Assembly: GCF_008641105.1 (NCBI RefSeq)
Contig: NZ_VTTI01000001.1
Location: 1 to 60,399 of the forward strand
Direction: 5' to 3'
Length of the DNA: 60,399 nucleotides
Source of the DNA: Halopseudomonas salina
Lineage (GTDB): Bacteria > Pseudomonadota > Gammaproteobacteria > Pseudomonadales > Pseudomonadaceae
The stretch's first letter is position 1, and every line of letters starts with the position of its first letter. Positions 1-11,349 of this stretch are shown one piece after another. The position numbers were made by a program, and so were the translations under genes. The notes beneath the pieces were generated by a model. That model was given only the letters and a program-made list of their open reading frames with translations, did no database searches and was not told the origin of the DNA.

Positions 1-26
1 CTTATTGAGGCCAATACGCTATCACC

Positions 27-73
27 TGTTACCTATGTGCCCGGTTTGATCTGTAACCCATGTGCCCGGTTAG
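27..73. repeat. Paired direct repeats resembling an IS terminus
   Basis: Two 22-base repeats, at 27-48 and 52-73, share the core ATGTGCCCGGTT and are 25 bases apart. Multiple short terminal repeats of this TGT(T/A)ACC(T/C)ATG type are seen at the ends of some insertion sequences (IS21- or IS481-like). No transposase is visible, so this is probably the edge of an element lying left of the window, or a remnant. The family is an inference from pattern memory. Confidence 0.4.
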
Positions 74-89
74 TACCCCCCATCCAGTC

Positions 90-109
90 ATTCCCGCGAA
101 GGCGGGAAT
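90..109. repeat. REP-like short palindrome
   Basis: A perfect inverted repeat, ATTCCCGC-GAAG-GCGGGAAT, inside the wider context GTCATTCCCGCGAAGGCGGG. This is the common proteobacterial intergenic repeat sequence, which can fold as a hairpin with an 8-bp stem. It lies between the IS-like repeats and the 7-bp array, upstream of cca. Confidence 0.6.
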
Positions 110-145
110 CCATTTTGACCTTGGGGTTTGGGGGTGAGTTTTTTT

Positions 146-190
146 CTTGCAGCTTGCAGCTTGAAGCTTGAAGCTTGAAGCTTGAAGCTT
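146..190. repeat. 7-bp tandem array (CTTGMAG)x6
   Basis: Six consecutive heptamers: two CTTGCAG followed by four CTTGAAG, then a partial CTT. It ends 37 bases before the cca start codon, so its copy number would change the cca leader but not the protein. Confidence 0.85.
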
Positions 191-227
191 GGCGTTTCGC
201 TTGAGGCTACCGAGGACACAAGGCCCG

Positions 228-1472
228 ATGTCATCCACATATAAAACCTATCTGGTCGGCGGTGCTGTGCGTGACCAGTTGCTTGGACATCCGTTCAGCG
301 ACTACGACTGGGTGGTAGTTGGCGCTACGCCAGAGATCATGCTCGATGCCGGCTTTCGGCCAGTCGGCCAGGACTTCCCGGTTTTTTTGCATCCGAAAAC
401 CGGTGAGGAATATGCTCTGGCACGCACCGAGCGCAAGAGCGGCCAGGGGTATGGCGGCTTCACCTTTCACACCAGTCCGGACGTCACGCTGGAACAGGAC
501 CTGATCCGCCGCGATCTGACCGTGAATGCGATGGCCATGGACAGCGATTGCCAGGTGATAGATCCCTATGGCGGCCAGCGGGATCTGGCTGCGCGCTTGC
601 TGCGCCACGTCTCACCCGCCTTTGTCGAAGACCCCATGCGCGTGCTGCGCGTCGCCCGTTACGCTGCCCGTTACCACCGCATGAGCTTTACTGTCGCGCC
701 GGAAACCATGGCGCTGATGCGTGAACTGGCTGAAAGCGGGGAGCTGCAGGCGCTGACGGCAGAGCGAAGCTGGAAGGAGATCAGCCGTGCGCTAATGGAA
801 CCCAATCCGGAAATTTTTATTCGGGTACTGCATGATTGCGGCGCCCTGGCTGAGCTACTACCTGAAGTAGACCGCCTGTTTGGCGTGCCCCAACCCAAGA
901 CGCATCACCCGGAGGTAGATACCGGCGAACACCTGCTGTTGGTGCTGCACACTGCCGCCCTGATGCAATTACCGCTGCCTGCCCGCTGGGCCTGCCTGCT
1001 CCATGACCTGGGCAAGGGCCTGACTGATCCGGCCCATTGGCCAAAGCACCATGGCCATGAGACCAAGGGCATAGCCGCAGTTAAAGCGGTCAACAAACGC
1101 TGCAAGGTGCCCCGCGACTGTCAGGACCTGGCTCTGCTGACGTGCGAATACCATACCCATTGTCATCGGGCACTGGAACTCAAGCCCGGCACCCTGCTCA
1201 AGCTTTTCAAGGCCTTCGATATTTACCGCAGACCGGAGCGATTCGAGCAGTTTCTCGGCACCTGCGAAGCCGACGCCCGCGGCCGCACCGGCCTGGAGAA
1301 CGAGCCCTACCCCCAGGCAGATTACTTACGCGCGGCGGCCCAGGCAGCGCGAGACGTCAATGTCGAATCACTTTTGGCCCAAGGCCTGGAAGGAGCCGAA
1401 CTGGGAAAGGGGCTGGAGCGAGAACGGGAAAAAGCCATTGCCGACTTCAAGGCAGCTTTCACCCACAACTGA
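228..1472 (+). CDS. cca: Multifunctional CCA tRNA nucleotidyltransferase
   Basis: Adds or repairs the 3' CCA end of tRNAs using CTP and ATP. The 414-residue product matches the usual length of the gammaproteobacterial bacterial-type enzyme (about 410). The N-terminus has the class II nucleotidyltransferase signature GGAVRD followed by DYDWVVVG, with the two metal-binding aspartates. A C-terminal HD phosphohydrolase domain is visible around HDLGKG and HGHE, typical of the form that also has phosphatase/phosphodiesterase activity. ATG 228 was chosen because homologues begin just before [14 protein letters not shown] at 189 is in frame but lies in the 7-bp repeat. Gene order with folK, folB, plsY and tsaD matches pseudomonads. 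Confidence 0.95.
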   Translation: MSSTYKTYLVGGAVRDQLLGHPFSDYDWVVVGATPEIMLDAGFRPVGQDFPVFLHPKTGEEYALARTERKSGQGYGGFTFHTSPDVTLEQDLIRRDLTVNAMAMDSDCQVIDPYGGQRDLAARLLRHVSPAFVEDPMRVLRVARYAARYHRMSFTVAPETMALMRELAESGELQALTAERSWKEISRALMEPNPEIFIRVLHDCGALAELLPEVDRLFGVPQPKTHHPEVDTGEHLLLVLHTAALMQLPLPARWACLLHDLGKGLTDPAHWPKHHGHETKGIAAVKAVNKRCKVPRDCQDLALLTCEYHTHCHRALELKPGTLLKLFKAFDIYRRPERFEQFLGTCEADARGRTGLENEPYPQADYLRAAAQAARDVNVESLLAQGLEGAELGKGLEREREKAIADFKAAFTHN

Positions 1473-1493
1473 ATAACGCAGGTCTCGAAGCAG

Positions 1494-2042
1494 CTAGCCG
1501 CCGATCCGCGCCCGCAGAGCCTGCGCTTCCAGCAATGCCGGCGACGTGAGCGCCCGGCCCTTCCATTCAAAGGATACAGGCCACAATTGCTGCTCCCCCT
1601 GCCAGCCAGCCCAAAGCTCGGCATAACTCTGACTACTGCCGGGTAACACCGCGTGGGGCGCCAGCAGGGCCAACGGCCAAAGCACAAAGGCATTGCGCAC
1701 CACCTCGGGACGCGGCAAGGTCTGGCCTGCGTGCACACCCGTCAGATCCCCAAAGCTGAGAATGTCGATATCCAGGGTGATCCGCCCGGGGGATGGTGAA
1801 TCCCTCCGTCCACAGGCAGCTTCAATTGCTTTCAGAGCGGCATTCAGGTCAACCAGTGAAAGATGCGTCTCGGCACCGACCACCATATTGTAGAAACGCC
1901 GACCCAATACACCGACGGCATCACTTTCGAAAACAGGTGACAGATCCAGCGGGCCCAGCAACTGGTTCAGGGCATCCAGCCCACGGCGCAGATGCTGTTC
2001 CCGATCACTATTGCTACCGATGCCCAGGAAGATAACCGTCAT
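1494..2042 (-). CDS. folK: 2-amino-4-hydroxy-6-hydroxymethyldihydropteridine pyrophosphokinase
   Basis: Transfers pyrophosphate from ATP to 6-hydroxymethyl-7,8-dihydropterin in folate synthesis (cytoplasm). The 182-residue product starts TVIFLGIGSN and carries the HPPK block PSPGRITLDIDIL near the middle, with the conserved aspartates that bind the metals. Its start overlaps the folB stop by 4 bases (ATGA), so folB and folK are translationally coupled. The gene is convergent with cca, only 21 bases from its stop. The C-terminal tail is somewhat longer than in the E. coli enzyme (159 residues). Confidence 0.92.
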   Translation of the reverse strand: MTVIFLGIGSNSDREQHLRRGLDALNQLLGPLDLSPVFESDAVGVLGRRFYNMVVGAETHLSLVDLNAALKAIEAACGRRDSPSPGRITLDIDILSFGDLTGVHAGQTLPRPEVVRNAFVLWPLALLAPHAVLPGSSQSYAELWAGWQGEQQLWPVSFEWKGRALTSPALLEAQALRARIGG

Positions 2043-2401
2043 GCGGTGCGCACTCCACGTTCGATCAATACACCGACGCCGCCAGACGCCTCGCTGACCG
2101 CACCTGGCTTGGTCACCCGCAAGCGCAACCAGGGCACCGAGAACTCCTCCATGATCAGCGCAGCCAGACGTTCAGCCAGCGACTCGACAAGTTGAAATTG
2201 ACTGGTACCGACGTACTCCAGCACCCGCTGGCTGACCGCCGCGTAATCCAGAGTCGCGCTCAGGTCATCGCCGGCAGCCGCTGCGCGGATATCCCAACCC
2301 AGATCAAGGTCGAGCACCAGCGGCTGGAGAATTGTGCGCTCCCAGTCGTAAACGCCAATCACGGCCTCTACCGACAACCCCTTGATAAATACCTGGTCCA
2401 C
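2039..2401 (-). CDS. folB: Dihydroneopterin aldolase
   Basis: Converts dihydroneopterin to 6-hydroxymethyl-dihydropterin, the step before FolK. The protein begins DQVFIKGL and has the family motif VIGVYDWER; the C-terminal part is a typical T-fold sequence. A GTG at 2401 is preferred because GGAG (2408-2411 on the reverse strand) lies 6 bases upstream and the product (120 residues) then aligns with homologues. A GTG at 2413 would add four residues. It is divergent from plsY and overlaps folK by ATGA. Confidence 0.92.
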   Translation of the reverse strand: MDQVFIKGLSVEAVIGVYDWERTILQPLVLDLDLGWDIRAAAAGDDLSATLDYAAVSQRVLEYVGTSQFQLVESLAERLAALIMEEFSVPWLRLRVTKPGAVSEASGGVGVLIERGVRTA

Positions 2402-2450
2402 ACACCACTCCACTGTCGACTACAATCGGGTTTTGATCACGGCCAAGGCC

Positions 2451-3035
2451 ATGTCCATCGAACTCATACTGCTACTGTGCACCTCATATCTTCTCGGGTC
2501 GATATCCTTTGCCGTGGCATTCAGCAAGCTTGGCAAACTACCCGATCCACGCAGTTTCGGTTCCGGTAATCCCGGGGCGAGCAACATGCTGCGCATGGGT
2601 AGTCGCTCGTTGGCACTGGCCACCCTGCTAGGCGATCTGGGCAAAGGCGCACTCGCCATCTGGCTGGCCAGCCTCTGGAACATGGGCCCGGCCGCTCTCG
2701 GCTGGATGGGACTCGCTGCTGTATGCGGGCATATTCTGCCTGTATTCCATCGCCTGCAGGGCGGCAAAGGTGTCGCGACTGCGGCCGGAGTGCTACTGAT
2801 GCTTTCCTGGCCGGCTGCGCTGATAGCTGCAGCACTCTGGCTAGGCGTATTCGCCTGGCGCCGCATCGCCTCACTCGCTTCACTGGCCGCCTGCGTCGGA
2901 TTGTTGCCCTGGCTTGCCTGGCAGCAACCCGAACTGCTGCTACCCTGCGGCTTGATGGTCGCACTGATCATGCTCCGTCATCGAGTCAATATCGGTCGAT
3001 TGCTCGATGGCAGCGAAAATCACTTCAAGCGTTGA
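2451..3035 (+). CDS. plsY: Glycerol-3-phosphate acyltransferase PlsY
   Basis: Inner-membrane enzyme that acylates glycerol-3-phosphate from acyl-phosphate, the first step of phospholipid synthesis. The 194-residue product is strongly hydrophobic with five predicted membrane segments and the three PlsY motifs: [12 protein letters not shown] near residue 38, the HxxPVF-type block ([15 protein letters not shown]) near 100, and a C-terminal block. ATG 2451 was chosen because homologues begin a few residues before the first membrane span; the longer in-frame extension from 2382 overlaps folB. Its 3' end overlaps tsaD by 11 bases on the opposite strand. Confidence 0.93.
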   Translation: MSIELILLLCTSYLLGSISFAVAFSKLGKLPDPRSFGSGNPGASNMLRMGSRSLALATLLGDLGKGALAIWLASLWNMGPAALGWMGLAAVCGHILPVFHRLQGGKGVATAAGVLLMLSWPAALIAAALWLGVFAWRRIASLASLAACVGLLPWLAWQQPELLLPCGLMVALIMLRHRVNIGRLLDGSENHFKR

Positions 3036-4056
3036 GCGGCGGTAGCTGTTCCATAGGCCAGCGCGCTCGGGCTTCAATACCCGCCTGGTCATGCTGCCCG
3101 GCCATCAGGCGCTGGCAGCCTGCATAGGCAATCATCGCGCCGTTATCCGTACAGAACGCCGGTCGTGCATAAAACAATTCACCTTTAAGACCGCTGGCCA
3201 TCTTATCCAGGGACTGGCGCAGTTGCTGGTTGGCGCTGACACCACCGGCAATCACCAGGGTCTTCAAACCGGTCGCCTTGAGCGCACGGCGGCACTTGAT
3301 TGTCAGCGTATCGACCACTGCCTGCTCAAAGGCCAGGGCTACATCACAGCGCGTCTGTTCGCTGTCATCGGCATTGGTCACGCACTGCTGCCAGGCATTG
3401 AGGGTGGCTGTTTTAAGCCCGCTGAAACTGAAATCCAGGCCCGGGCGATCAGTCATCGGCCGCGGGAAGGTAAAACGTCCCGGCACACCCGAGGCTGCCA
3501 GCCTGGCGATCTCCGGCCCGCCAGGGTATGGCAGCCCCATCAGCTTGGCAGTCTTGTCGAAAGCTTCACCGGCAGCGTCATCCAGGGATTCCCCCAGAAG
3601 CTGGTACTGACCAATGCCATCGACACGCACCAACTGGGTGTGGCCGCCAGACACCAACAGTGCGACGAACGGGAATGCCGGTGGATTTTCCTCCAGCATA
3701 GGCGCCAGCAGGTGGCCTTCCATATGATGCACACCCAGCGCCGGCACACCCCAGGCAAAGGCAAGCGCGCGGGCGCATGCACCCCCCACAAGCAGCGCGC
3801 CCACCAGGCCGGGGCCTGCGGTATAGACCACGCCATCGACATCACCTTCCTCGACCCCGGCGCTGGCAAACACTTCGCGCATAAGAGGGATCAGCCGTTT
3901 GACATGATCGCGTGACGCCAGCTCGGGCACTACCCCGCCATAAACGCGGTGCAGATCGATCTGACTGAACAGGGCGTCAGCCAGCAGGCCTCGCTCGCTG
4001 TCATACAGTGCAATACCGGTTTCATCACAGGAGGTTTCAATACCCAGAACGCGCAT
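3025..4056 (-). CDS. tsaD: tRNA N6-threonylcarbamoyladenosine synthase, TsaD subunit
   Basis: Catalytic subunit that transfers threonylcarbamoyl to A37 of ANN-decoding tRNAs, working with TsaB and TsaE. The 343-residue product starts [13 protein letters not shown] and holds the metal-binding motif HMEGH near residue 110, plus the ASKA-fold blocks [11 protein letters not shown] and SGGHTQLV. The reading frame stays open for 106 codons upstream, but that extension has no similarity and the canonical ATG is at 4056. It faces rpsU across a 259-base divergent region, as in other pseudomonads. Confidence 0.95.
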   Translation of the reverse strand: MRVLGIETSCDETGIALYDSERGLLADALFSQIDLHRVYGGVVPELASRDHVKRLIPLMREVFASAGVEEGDVDGVVYTAGPGLVGALLVGGACARALAFAWGVPALGVHHMEGHLLAPMLEENPPAFPFVALLVSGGHTQLVRVDGIGQYQLLGESLDDAAGEAFDKTAKLMGLPYPGGPEIARLAASGVPGRFTFPRPMTDRPGLDFSFSGLKTATLNAWQQCVTNADDSEQTRCDVALAFEQAVVDTLTIKCRRALKATGLKTLVIAGGVSANQQLRQSLDKMASGLKGELFYARPAFCTDNGAMIAYAGCQRLMAGQHDQAGIEARARWPMEQLPPLNA

Positions 4057-4315
4057 AGGGTCCTTGCTGCAATCAGCTGTTGGAATGGCTGCGCATGATA
4101 ATATTCCTGCCAGCTGCGGGCCAGTTTTTCCGGCCTGACATCGCACTCTGAACGCACCGCTCGTCCGGAAGCTGATCAACACTCCCTCGCTTTCATCCAA
4201 TCTTGTTTTGCATTTCCCGTTTATTGGGGTTAACATCCGCTCCCCTTGAAATGCAATCGCTTCTGGCCAAGGCCCGGAGCATGACTCACAGTTAAACTTT
4301 GAGAAAAGGTACGAA

Positions 4316-4531
4316 ATGCCTGCCGTCAAACTGAAAGAGAACGAACCCTTCGACGTAGCTCTGCGCCGCTTCAAGCGCTCCTGCGAAAAAGCTGGCGTGT
4401 TGGCTGAAGTCCGCCGCCGCGAGTTTTATGAAAAGCCCACTACCGAGCGCAAGCGTAAGGCTGCTGCCGCTGTAAAGCGTCACGCCAAGAAGTTGCAACG
4501 CGAACAGCGTCGCCACGTACGCCTGTACTAA
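4316..4531 (+). CDS. rpsU: 30S ribosomal protein S21
   Basis: Small-subunit protein needed for translation initiation. The 71-residue, lysine/arginine-rich sequence is the standard S21 length and ends RHVRLY. AAAGG lies just upstream of ATG 4316. It is the first gene of the macromolecular synthesis operon rpsU-dnaG-rpoD. The region to dnaG holds no gene; many Pseudomonas have a yqeY-like gene here. Confidence 0.97.
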   Translation: MPAVKLKENEPFDVALRRFKRSCEKAGVLAEVRRREFYEKPTTERKRKAAAAVKRHAKKLQREQRRHVRLY

Positions 4532-4550
4532 GTACCGGACTATCCGTCTA

Positions 4551-4568
4551 CGGGCCAGAACAGGCCCG
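4551..4568 (+). promoter_or_regulatory. Hairpin between rpsU and dnaG
   Basis: CGGGCC-agaaca-GGCCCG, a perfect 6-bp stem with a 6-base loop, 20 bases after the rpsU stop. No T-run follows, so it looks like an attenuator or RNA-processing structure that separates high rpsU expression from low dnaG expression, as known for this operon in enterics. The function here is inferred. Confidence 0.4.
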
Positions 4569-4775
4569 CCGAGTCACAGCCCACGCGGCCTGATTCATAC
4601 GGATTGAAAATATCTGGTTCTGCGCATCTGTCCGGCCTCCCGAAGCATAGGGAAATGGCTGGATTTTTGCGTTGCGCGGCGTTAATGCACTGCTATAGTG
4701 CTCCGGCCGGCTCGGGCGCTGCCTGCCTGGCATGCGCTACGACTACCAACTCGACGACTTCGCAGGGCAGCTCCG

Positions 4776-6674
4776 ATGGCGGGATTGATTCCCCAAGGCT
4801 TCATTGACGATCTTCTCGGCCGGACTGACATCCTCGAGGTGGTTGGCTCGCGCCTGAAGCTCAAGAAGACTGGAAAGAACTTCTCCGCCCTCTGCCCGTT
4901 CCACAACGAAAAGTCACCATCGTTCAGTGTCAGCCCGGACAAGCAGTTCTATTACTGTTTCGGCTGCGGCGCAGGCGGAAACGCCCTGAGCTTCGTGATG
5001 GACTTCGAGCGCCTGGACTTCCCTCAGGCAGTAGAAGAGCTGGCGCGACAGGCCGGTGTCGACGTACCCCGCGAAGAAACCCGCCCAGGCTCACGCGAAT
5101 CACGCAAACCGCGCCAGGATAATCCGCTCTATGCATTGCTTGAGCAGGCCGCGGCGTTTTACCGACAGCAATTGCGCCATCATCCCAAAAAGGAGCGCGC
5201 GGTCAGCTATCTGAAACAACGCGGACTCACCGGCCAGATCGCCAAGCGTTACGACATCGGTTTCGCCCCGCCCGGCTGGGACAACCTGATGGGACATCTG
5301 ACCACAGACTCTACGGAGGTCAAGGCGCTGATTGAAGCCGGCCTGGTGGTCGAAAACCCCGACAGCGGCAAACGCTACGACCGCTTTCGCGACCGAATCA
5401 TTTTTCCGATTCGCGACAGCCGTGGCCGCACCCTCGGGTTCGGTGGCCGGGTATTGGGTGACGACAAGCCTAAATACCTGAACAGCCCGGAAACGCCGGT
5501 ATATCACAAGGGCCAGGAGCTGTACGGGCTGTATGAAGCTCGCCAGGCCAACCGGCAACTGGATGACGTATTGGTCGTCGAAGGCTACATGGATGTAATC
5601 GCCCTGGCCCAGCACGGAGTGACCAATGCGGTGGCCACCCTGGGCACAGCGACCAGCGAAGAGCACCTCAAGCGGCTCTTTCGGATTGTTAATGCAGTGG
5701 TGTTCTGCTTTGACGGCGACCGAGCTGGCGTGCAAGCCGCTTGGCGCGCACTGAATGCCTGCCTGCCGGTGATGGAAGATGGGCGGCACGTGCGCTTTCT
5801 TTTCCTGCCCGACGGCCAGGACCCGGATTCACTGATACGCAGCGAAGGTCAGGATGCGTTCCGGGCACGCATGGTGCAGCAGGCACAGCCGCTGACCGAC
5901 TACCTGTTCCGACACCTGGCAGAGGAGGCCAACCCGGACAGCCTGGAAGGCAAGGCGCACCTGGCCACCCTGGCGTTACCGCTGATCGAGCAGGTCCCGG
6001 GCAGCATGCTGCGACGCCTGCTACGCCAGCAACTGGAAAAACTGACCGGCATGGATCTGGATACAGTGCCCCGGCAGCCGACCCCGACTGTCGGTTATGA
6101 GACGGGCAATTATGACAACATGCCCGATGCAATGATGGGCGAGCACGATGATGGGGATTATTACTCTCCGCAAGCCTGGCAACCGGCGCCCAGGCAACGC
6201 TCCCCTGAAACCCGACCCCCTCGCAAACGCGGTACCGAGCGCAGCGGGGTAGAAAGCCCACTGCTGACTGCCGCCCGCACACTGCTGCACCATCCGCAAC
6301 TGGCAGGCCTGGTGGAAGGAGCCAGCCAGTTTGCCAATGAAGAGAGCGAGCAGGCGCAATTGCTGGTCGCATTAATTGATGCCCTGCAGAAAACGCCTAC
6401 ACTCAGTACTGTTCAACTACTGGCCCGCTGGCACGGCACCGAAATGGGAGAGCAGCTTGGTCAACTGGCCGAGAAGGAATGGCTCCTGAATATTCCCAGC
6501 GCCAACCTTGAACAACAGTTTTTCGACACCATTAACAACCTGGTATCGCAACAAACTGACAGACGTATCCAGAAACTTCTCGACCAGTCTGCGCAAATGC
6601 CGCTGACCACCGAGGAAAAGCAGGAACTGCGCGAGCTTCTGACACGAGGCTCCACGCACATCACCGACAAGTAA
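4776..6674 (+). CDS. dnaG: DNA primase
   Basis: Synthesises RNA primers at the replication fork with DnaB. The 632-residue protein has an N-terminal CHC2 zinc finger (C40, H43, C61, C64), an RNA polymerase core, a Toprim domain with [11 protein letters not shown] and the later DGD motif, and a C-terminal helicase-binding domain. The linker around residues 435-495 is rich in proline, arginine and acidic residues, a normal variable spacer. ATG 4776 starts MAGLIPQGF, the conserved N-terminus; the in-frame 4698 extension does not match the family. Confidence 0.96.
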   Translation: MAGLIPQGFIDDLLGRTDILEVVGSRLKLKKTGKNFSALCPFHNEKSPSFSVSPDKQFYYCFGCGAGGNALSFVMDFERLDFPQAVEELARQAGVDVPREETRPGSRESRKPRQDNPLYALLEQAAAFYRQQLRHHPKKERAVSYLKQRGLTGQIAKRYDIGFAPPGWDNLMGHLTTDSTEVKALIEAGLVVENPDSGKRYDRFRDRIIFPIRDSRGRTLGFGGRVLGDDKPKYLNSPETPVYHKGQELYGLYEARQANRQLDDVLVVEGYMDVIALAQHGVTNAVATLGTATSEEHLKRLFRIVNAVVFCFDGDRAGVQAAWRALNACLPVMEDGRHVRFLFLPDGQDPDSLIRSEGQDAFRARMVQQAQPLTDYLFRHLAEEANPDSLEGKAHLATLALPLIEQVPGSMLRRLLRQQLEKLTGMDLDTVPRQPTPTVGYETGNYDNMPDAMMGEHDDGDYYSPQAWQPAPRQRSPETRPPRKRGTERSGVESPLLTAARTLLHHPQLAGLVEGASQFANEESEQAQLLVALIDALQKTPTLSTVQLLARWHGTEMGEQLGQLAEKEWLLNIPSANLEQQFFDTINNLVSQQTDRRIQKLLDQSAQMPLTTEEKQELRELLTRGSTHITDK

Positions 6675-6712
6675 ACCGGCACCCCAACTGGCTTTGCAGC
6701 TTGCAATCAGGG

Positions 6713-6718
6713 TATAAT
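6713..6718 (+). promoter_or_regulatory. Candidate -10 of a promoter for rpoD
   Basis: TATAAT matches the sigma-70 -10 consensus exactly, 45 bases before the rpoD ATG and after the dnaG stop. No good -35 lies at 17 bases, so strength is uncertain. An internal rpoD promoter is known in the enteric version of this operon. Confidence 0.4.
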
Positions 6719-6763
6719 CCGCAGCTTGTTTTTTTGTATACCACGGCATCCACAAGGGTTGTT

Positions 6764-8617
<1,854 letters not shown>

Positions 8618-8633
8618 GTGCTTAGCAGTAACC

Positions 8634-8664
8634 AAAACGCCCGGTAATGCCGGGCGTTTTTATT
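8634..8664 (+). terminator. Rho-independent terminator of rpoD
   Basis: AAAACGCCCGG-taatg-CCGGGCGTTTT, an 11-bp perfect stem with a 5-base loop, followed by TATT. It starts 16 bases after the rpoD stop codon and closes the macromolecular synthesis operon. Confidence 0.92.
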
Positions 8665-8681
8665 TCCATAGTGCATAACTA

Positions 8682-8710
8682 TGGTCAGCGGCCGCCTCAA
8701 TACGTATAAT
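8682..8710 (+). promoter_or_regulatory. Likely promoter of tRNA-Ile
   Basis: TATAAT at 8705-8710 is a perfect -10. TGGTCA at 8682-8687 (4 of 6 matches to TTGACA) gives a 17-base spacer. The tRNA begins 21 bases downstream. Placement directly after the rpoD terminator supports independent transcription. Confidence 0.6.
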
Positions 8711-8731
8711 TCGCGGCGTTCGTACTTTAGT

Positions 8732-8808
8732 GGGCCCATAGCTCAGTTGGTCAGAGCAGGCGACTCATAATCGCTTGGTCGTAGGTTCAAGTCCTACTGG
8801 GCCCACCA
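8732..8808 (+). tRNA. tRNA-Ile(CAU), lysidine-modified type
   Basis: A 77-base tRNA with a paired acceptor (GGGCCCA/TGGGCCC), encoded CCA at 8806-8808 and anticodon CAT at 8766-8768. The anticodon arm GGCGACTCATAATCGCTTGG is that of E. coli ileX, in which TilS converts C34 to lysidine so that it reads AUA, and not that of elongator or initiator tRNA-Met. In E. coli ileX also lies near rpoD. Confidence 0.92.
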
Positions 8809-9220
8809 CTTTCTACGCTGTAACCCCTCCGTCTTGCCTTTGCAACCATTCCGATAGTCACGGTATCCAACGTCGTGCCAGCTTGGTAGCAGAACCAACG
8901 CACAAAAGGATCGGCTCACCGCGTGACGTCTGTCTGCCTGTAAAAATACAAGTCTGCTCTAATGGCCAACCAGCCCAACTGGATAGCTTAATGGACGCGC
9001 ACTGCTATATTTGATCCAGACAGGCACCTACGGCCACCCCTCCTCCACTCTCCCAGGCCATACGATGAACACTGACGAACTCGGCGAAAAAGGCATCGAT
9101 GGTAAGCGGGAGGCACTTGACCTCCGAAAGCCCTACAAAAGCTTCCAACTTGGGGCCTGCGGTGAAAAACACGCGCGCAAGAGTATTACGCGCCCCTTTA
9201 ATCCGGGGACAGGAAAGGGC
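8809..9220. other. Intergenic stretch without a recognised gene
   Basis: About 410 bases between the tRNA and the next gene. Short open frames cross it, but none has a ribosome site or recognisable family. Part of it could encode an N-terminal extension of the following gene if an ATG at 9065 were used. No terminator, repeat or clear attachment site was seen. Confidence 0.5.
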
Positions 9221-10534
9221 TTGAAGGCTGGATCTCTATTCGTGTTGCTACCCCTGATCGTGCTGTTGACAGCCTGTGGAGGACAGGCGCGGCTGCCGTC
9301 GCAAGCCGTTACCGGCGCCGGGCCGGAACTACCAGAGCCCAGGCCCAGGCTGATTCCTGTCATCAAGATCGCGCCGGCAGTCGGCTGGGAAGATGGCGCC
9401 ACCCCAACCCCAGCCGCAAACCTGAAGGTGTCGGTCTTTGCCGAGGGCCTCGACCACCCACGCTGGCTGTACGTCCTGCCAAATGGCGACGTACTGGTCG
9501 CCGAGACTAATGCACCACCGGGGAAAAGCGGGATCGACGGCATCAAGGGTTGGATGATGAAACTGGTCATGAAGCGCGCCGGAGCGGCAGTACCGAGCGC
9601 CAATCGCATCACCCTGTTGCGCGATACAGACGGAGACGGCAAGGCTGACTTGCACGAGGTATTTCTCCAGGGCTTGCATTCGCCATTCGGTATGGCCCTA
9701 GTCGGGGACACCTTGTATGTGGCCAATGCCGATGCCTTGTTGAAAGTGCCCTATCAAAGCGGTCAGACGAGCATCACTGCAGTTCCTGCCAAGCTTACCG
9801 ACCTACCAGGCAAGGGTAATGAGCTGAACCACCACTGGACCAAGAGTCTGCTCGCCAGTGCCGATGGGGAGCACCTGTATGTAGGCGTCGGATCCAATAG
9901 CAACGTCGGCGAAAATGGTATGCAGGTAGAGCATATGCGCGCCGTAATACTCGAGGTCGATACTGCTTCCGGCGCTACGCGGGTATTCGCTTCAGGGCTC
10001 CGCAACCCGGTCGGCCTGGACTGGGAACCCCACAAAGGCGAACTGTGGGCAGTTGTTAACGAACGCGACGAACTTGGTAGTGACCTGGTGCCCGACTACC
10101 TGACTTCAGTCCGTCGCGAGGCTTTCTACGGCTGGCCCTACAGCTACTTCGGCCAGAATATCGACGAACGCGTAAGCCCTCAGCAACCCGAGCAGGTAGC
10201 CCGTGCAATCGCCCCGGATTTTGCCCTGGGTACACACGTGGCCCCTCTGGGGCTGGCTTTCAACAACGGGAACGTCACTGGTTTTGATGAAGGTGCGTTC
10301 GTTGGTCTGCATGGGTCCTGGAATCGGCGGCCCTTGAATGGCTACGAAGTCGTCTTTGTCCCTTTCGCTGATGGCCGCCCCACAGGCTCCATGCAAACCC
10401 TGTTGTCGGGCTTTGTGGGCAACAGCGGCAATGCCCGCGGTCGGCCCGTAGGGGTTATAGCGGATGGACGTGGCGGTTTACTGGTCGCCGATGACGTTGG
10501 CAACGCAATATGGCGAGTAACGTCAAAGCTTTAG
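9221..10534 (+). CDS. PQQ-dependent sugar (sorbosone-type) dehydrogenase-like lipoprotein
   Basis: Exported beta-propeller oxidoreductase-like protein. After a lipoprotein signal (FVLLPLIVLLTAC) the sequence has the family start VFAEGLDHPRWLYVLPNGD and blade motifs such as ANADALLKVPY and FASGLRNPVGLDW, typical of glucose/sorbosone dehydrogenases. The real substrate is not predictable. TTG 9221 is proposed because AGGAAAGG lies just upstream and it puts the signal peptide at the extreme N-terminus (437 residues). The frame stays open upstream to ATG 9065 and 9011, which would bury the signal behind 50-70 charged residues. Next gene starts 37 bases later in the same direction. Confidence 0.75.
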   Translation: MKAGSLFVLLPLIVLLTACGGQARLPSQAVTGAGPELPEPRPRLIPVIKIAPAVGWEDGATPTPAANLKVSVFAEGLDHPRWLYVLPNGDVLVAETNAPPGKSGIDGIKGWMMKLVMKRAGAAVPSANRITLLRDTDGDGKADLHEVFLQGLHSPFGMALVGDTLYVANADALLKVPYQSGQTSITAVPAKLTDLPGKGNELNHHWTKSLLASADGEHLYVGVGSNSNVGENGMQVEHMRAVILEVDTASGATRVFASGLRNPVGLDWEPHKGELWAVVNERDELGSDLVPDYLTSVRREAFYGWPYSYFGQNIDERVSPQQPEQVARAIAPDFALGTHVAPLGLAFNNGNVTGFDEGAFVGLHGSWNRRPLNGYEVVFVPFADGRPTGSMQTLLSGFVGNSGNARGRPVGVIADGRGGLLVADDVGNAIWRVTSKL

Positions 10535-10571
10535 GCTGATTCCAACAGCCGGCATTCAGAAGGATGAACCA

Positions 10572-11321
10572 ATGATATTTCGACAGTTATTCGAGCCCGT
10601 TTCCAGCACCTATACCTATTTGCTGGGCTGCGAAGCTACCGGTAAGGCCGTACTGATCGACCCGGTGATCGCGACCCTGGATCGCGACCTCAGAGAGGTC
10701 AGCAGCCTGGGTCTGACACTGGCATACAGTCTGGACACCCACATACACGCGGACCACATAACCGCCGCCCTGGAGCTCAAGAAGCGCGTCGGCAGCAAAA
10801 TCGCCGCGCCGGCATTCGACAATCTGCCCTGCGCCGACATCGGTATCGAAGAAGGCCGCCCTTTCAGCGTCGGCAGCCTGACCATCGCTCCACTGCACAC
10901 CCCCGGTCACACCGACGGCCATTTCGCCTACTTGCTGGGTGATCGCCTGTTTACCGGAGATGCCTTGTTGATCGATGGCTGCGGACGTACCGACTTTCAG
11001 AATGGCGACGCCAAATCTCTGTACAAGAGCGTTCGGGAAAAGCTGTTCATTCTGCCTGACGATTATCTGGTCTACCCGGCCCACGACTATCAGGACCGGC
11101 GTGTAACTACCATCGCCCAGGAGAAAAAGCGCAATCCACGCCTTGGCATGGACAAGACTCTGGAGGAGTTCATGGTCATCATGGCTGACCTGAACCTCCC
11201 CTACCCCAAGTTCATCGACCACGCGGTGCCTGGCAACAAACAATGCGGCGTCTGCCCCACCGACCTGCCGGAACACCTCGCACACTATTGCGAACAGATC
11301 GCGCAATCACCGCAGGGCTAG
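10572..11321 (+). CDS. ETHE1-like persulfide dioxygenase (MBL fold)
   Basis: Probably oxidises glutathione persulfide to sulfite and glutathione. The 249-residue metallo-beta-lactamase-fold protein has the HIHADH metal motif near residue 57, HTPGHTDG, the ETHE1 block CGRTDFQNG and the late PAHDY histidine. These are the family's mononuclear-iron ligands. GAAGGA at 10559-10564 precedes the ATG. A second, more Blh-like persulfide dioxygenase occurs at 49668 in a sulfide operon, so the window holds two. This one has no sulfur gene beside it. Confidence 0.82.
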   Translation: MIFRQLFEPVSSTYTYLLGCEATGKAVLIDPVIATLDRDLREVSSLGLTLAYSLDTHIHADHITAALELKKRVGSKIAAPAFDNLPCADIGIEEGRPFSVGSLTIAPLHTPGHTDGHFAYLLGDRLFTGDALLIDGCGRTDFQNGDAKSLYKSVREKLFILPDDYLVYPAHDYQDRRVTTIAQEKKRNPRLGMDKTLEEFMVIMADLNLPYPKFIDHAVPGNKQCGVCPTDLPEHLAHYCEQIAQSPQG

Positions 11322-11323
11322 TA

Positions 11324-11349
11324 CCCCCGGATCAGCTCATTTGCGGGGG
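11324..11349. terminator. Hairpin between convergent genes
   Basis: CCCCCG at 11324-11329 pairs with CGGGGG at 11344-11349 over a 14-base loop. It sits between the convergent ETHE1-like and PRISE-like genes and includes the stop codon of the latter. There is no T-tract, so termination is only suggested. Confidence 0.3.

Noticed and set aside
146..190. The 7-bp repeat array as a CRISPR array
   Set aside because: Units are heptamers without spacers; no cas gene is present anywhere in the window.
4057..4374. N-terminal extension of tsaD upstream of 4056
   Set aside because: The added 106 residues resemble no family and the canonical [11 protein letters not shown] start is at 4056.
10587..11306. 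A 239-codon reverse frame over the ETHE1-like gene
   Set aside because: Shadow; the forward product carries all catalytic motifs.
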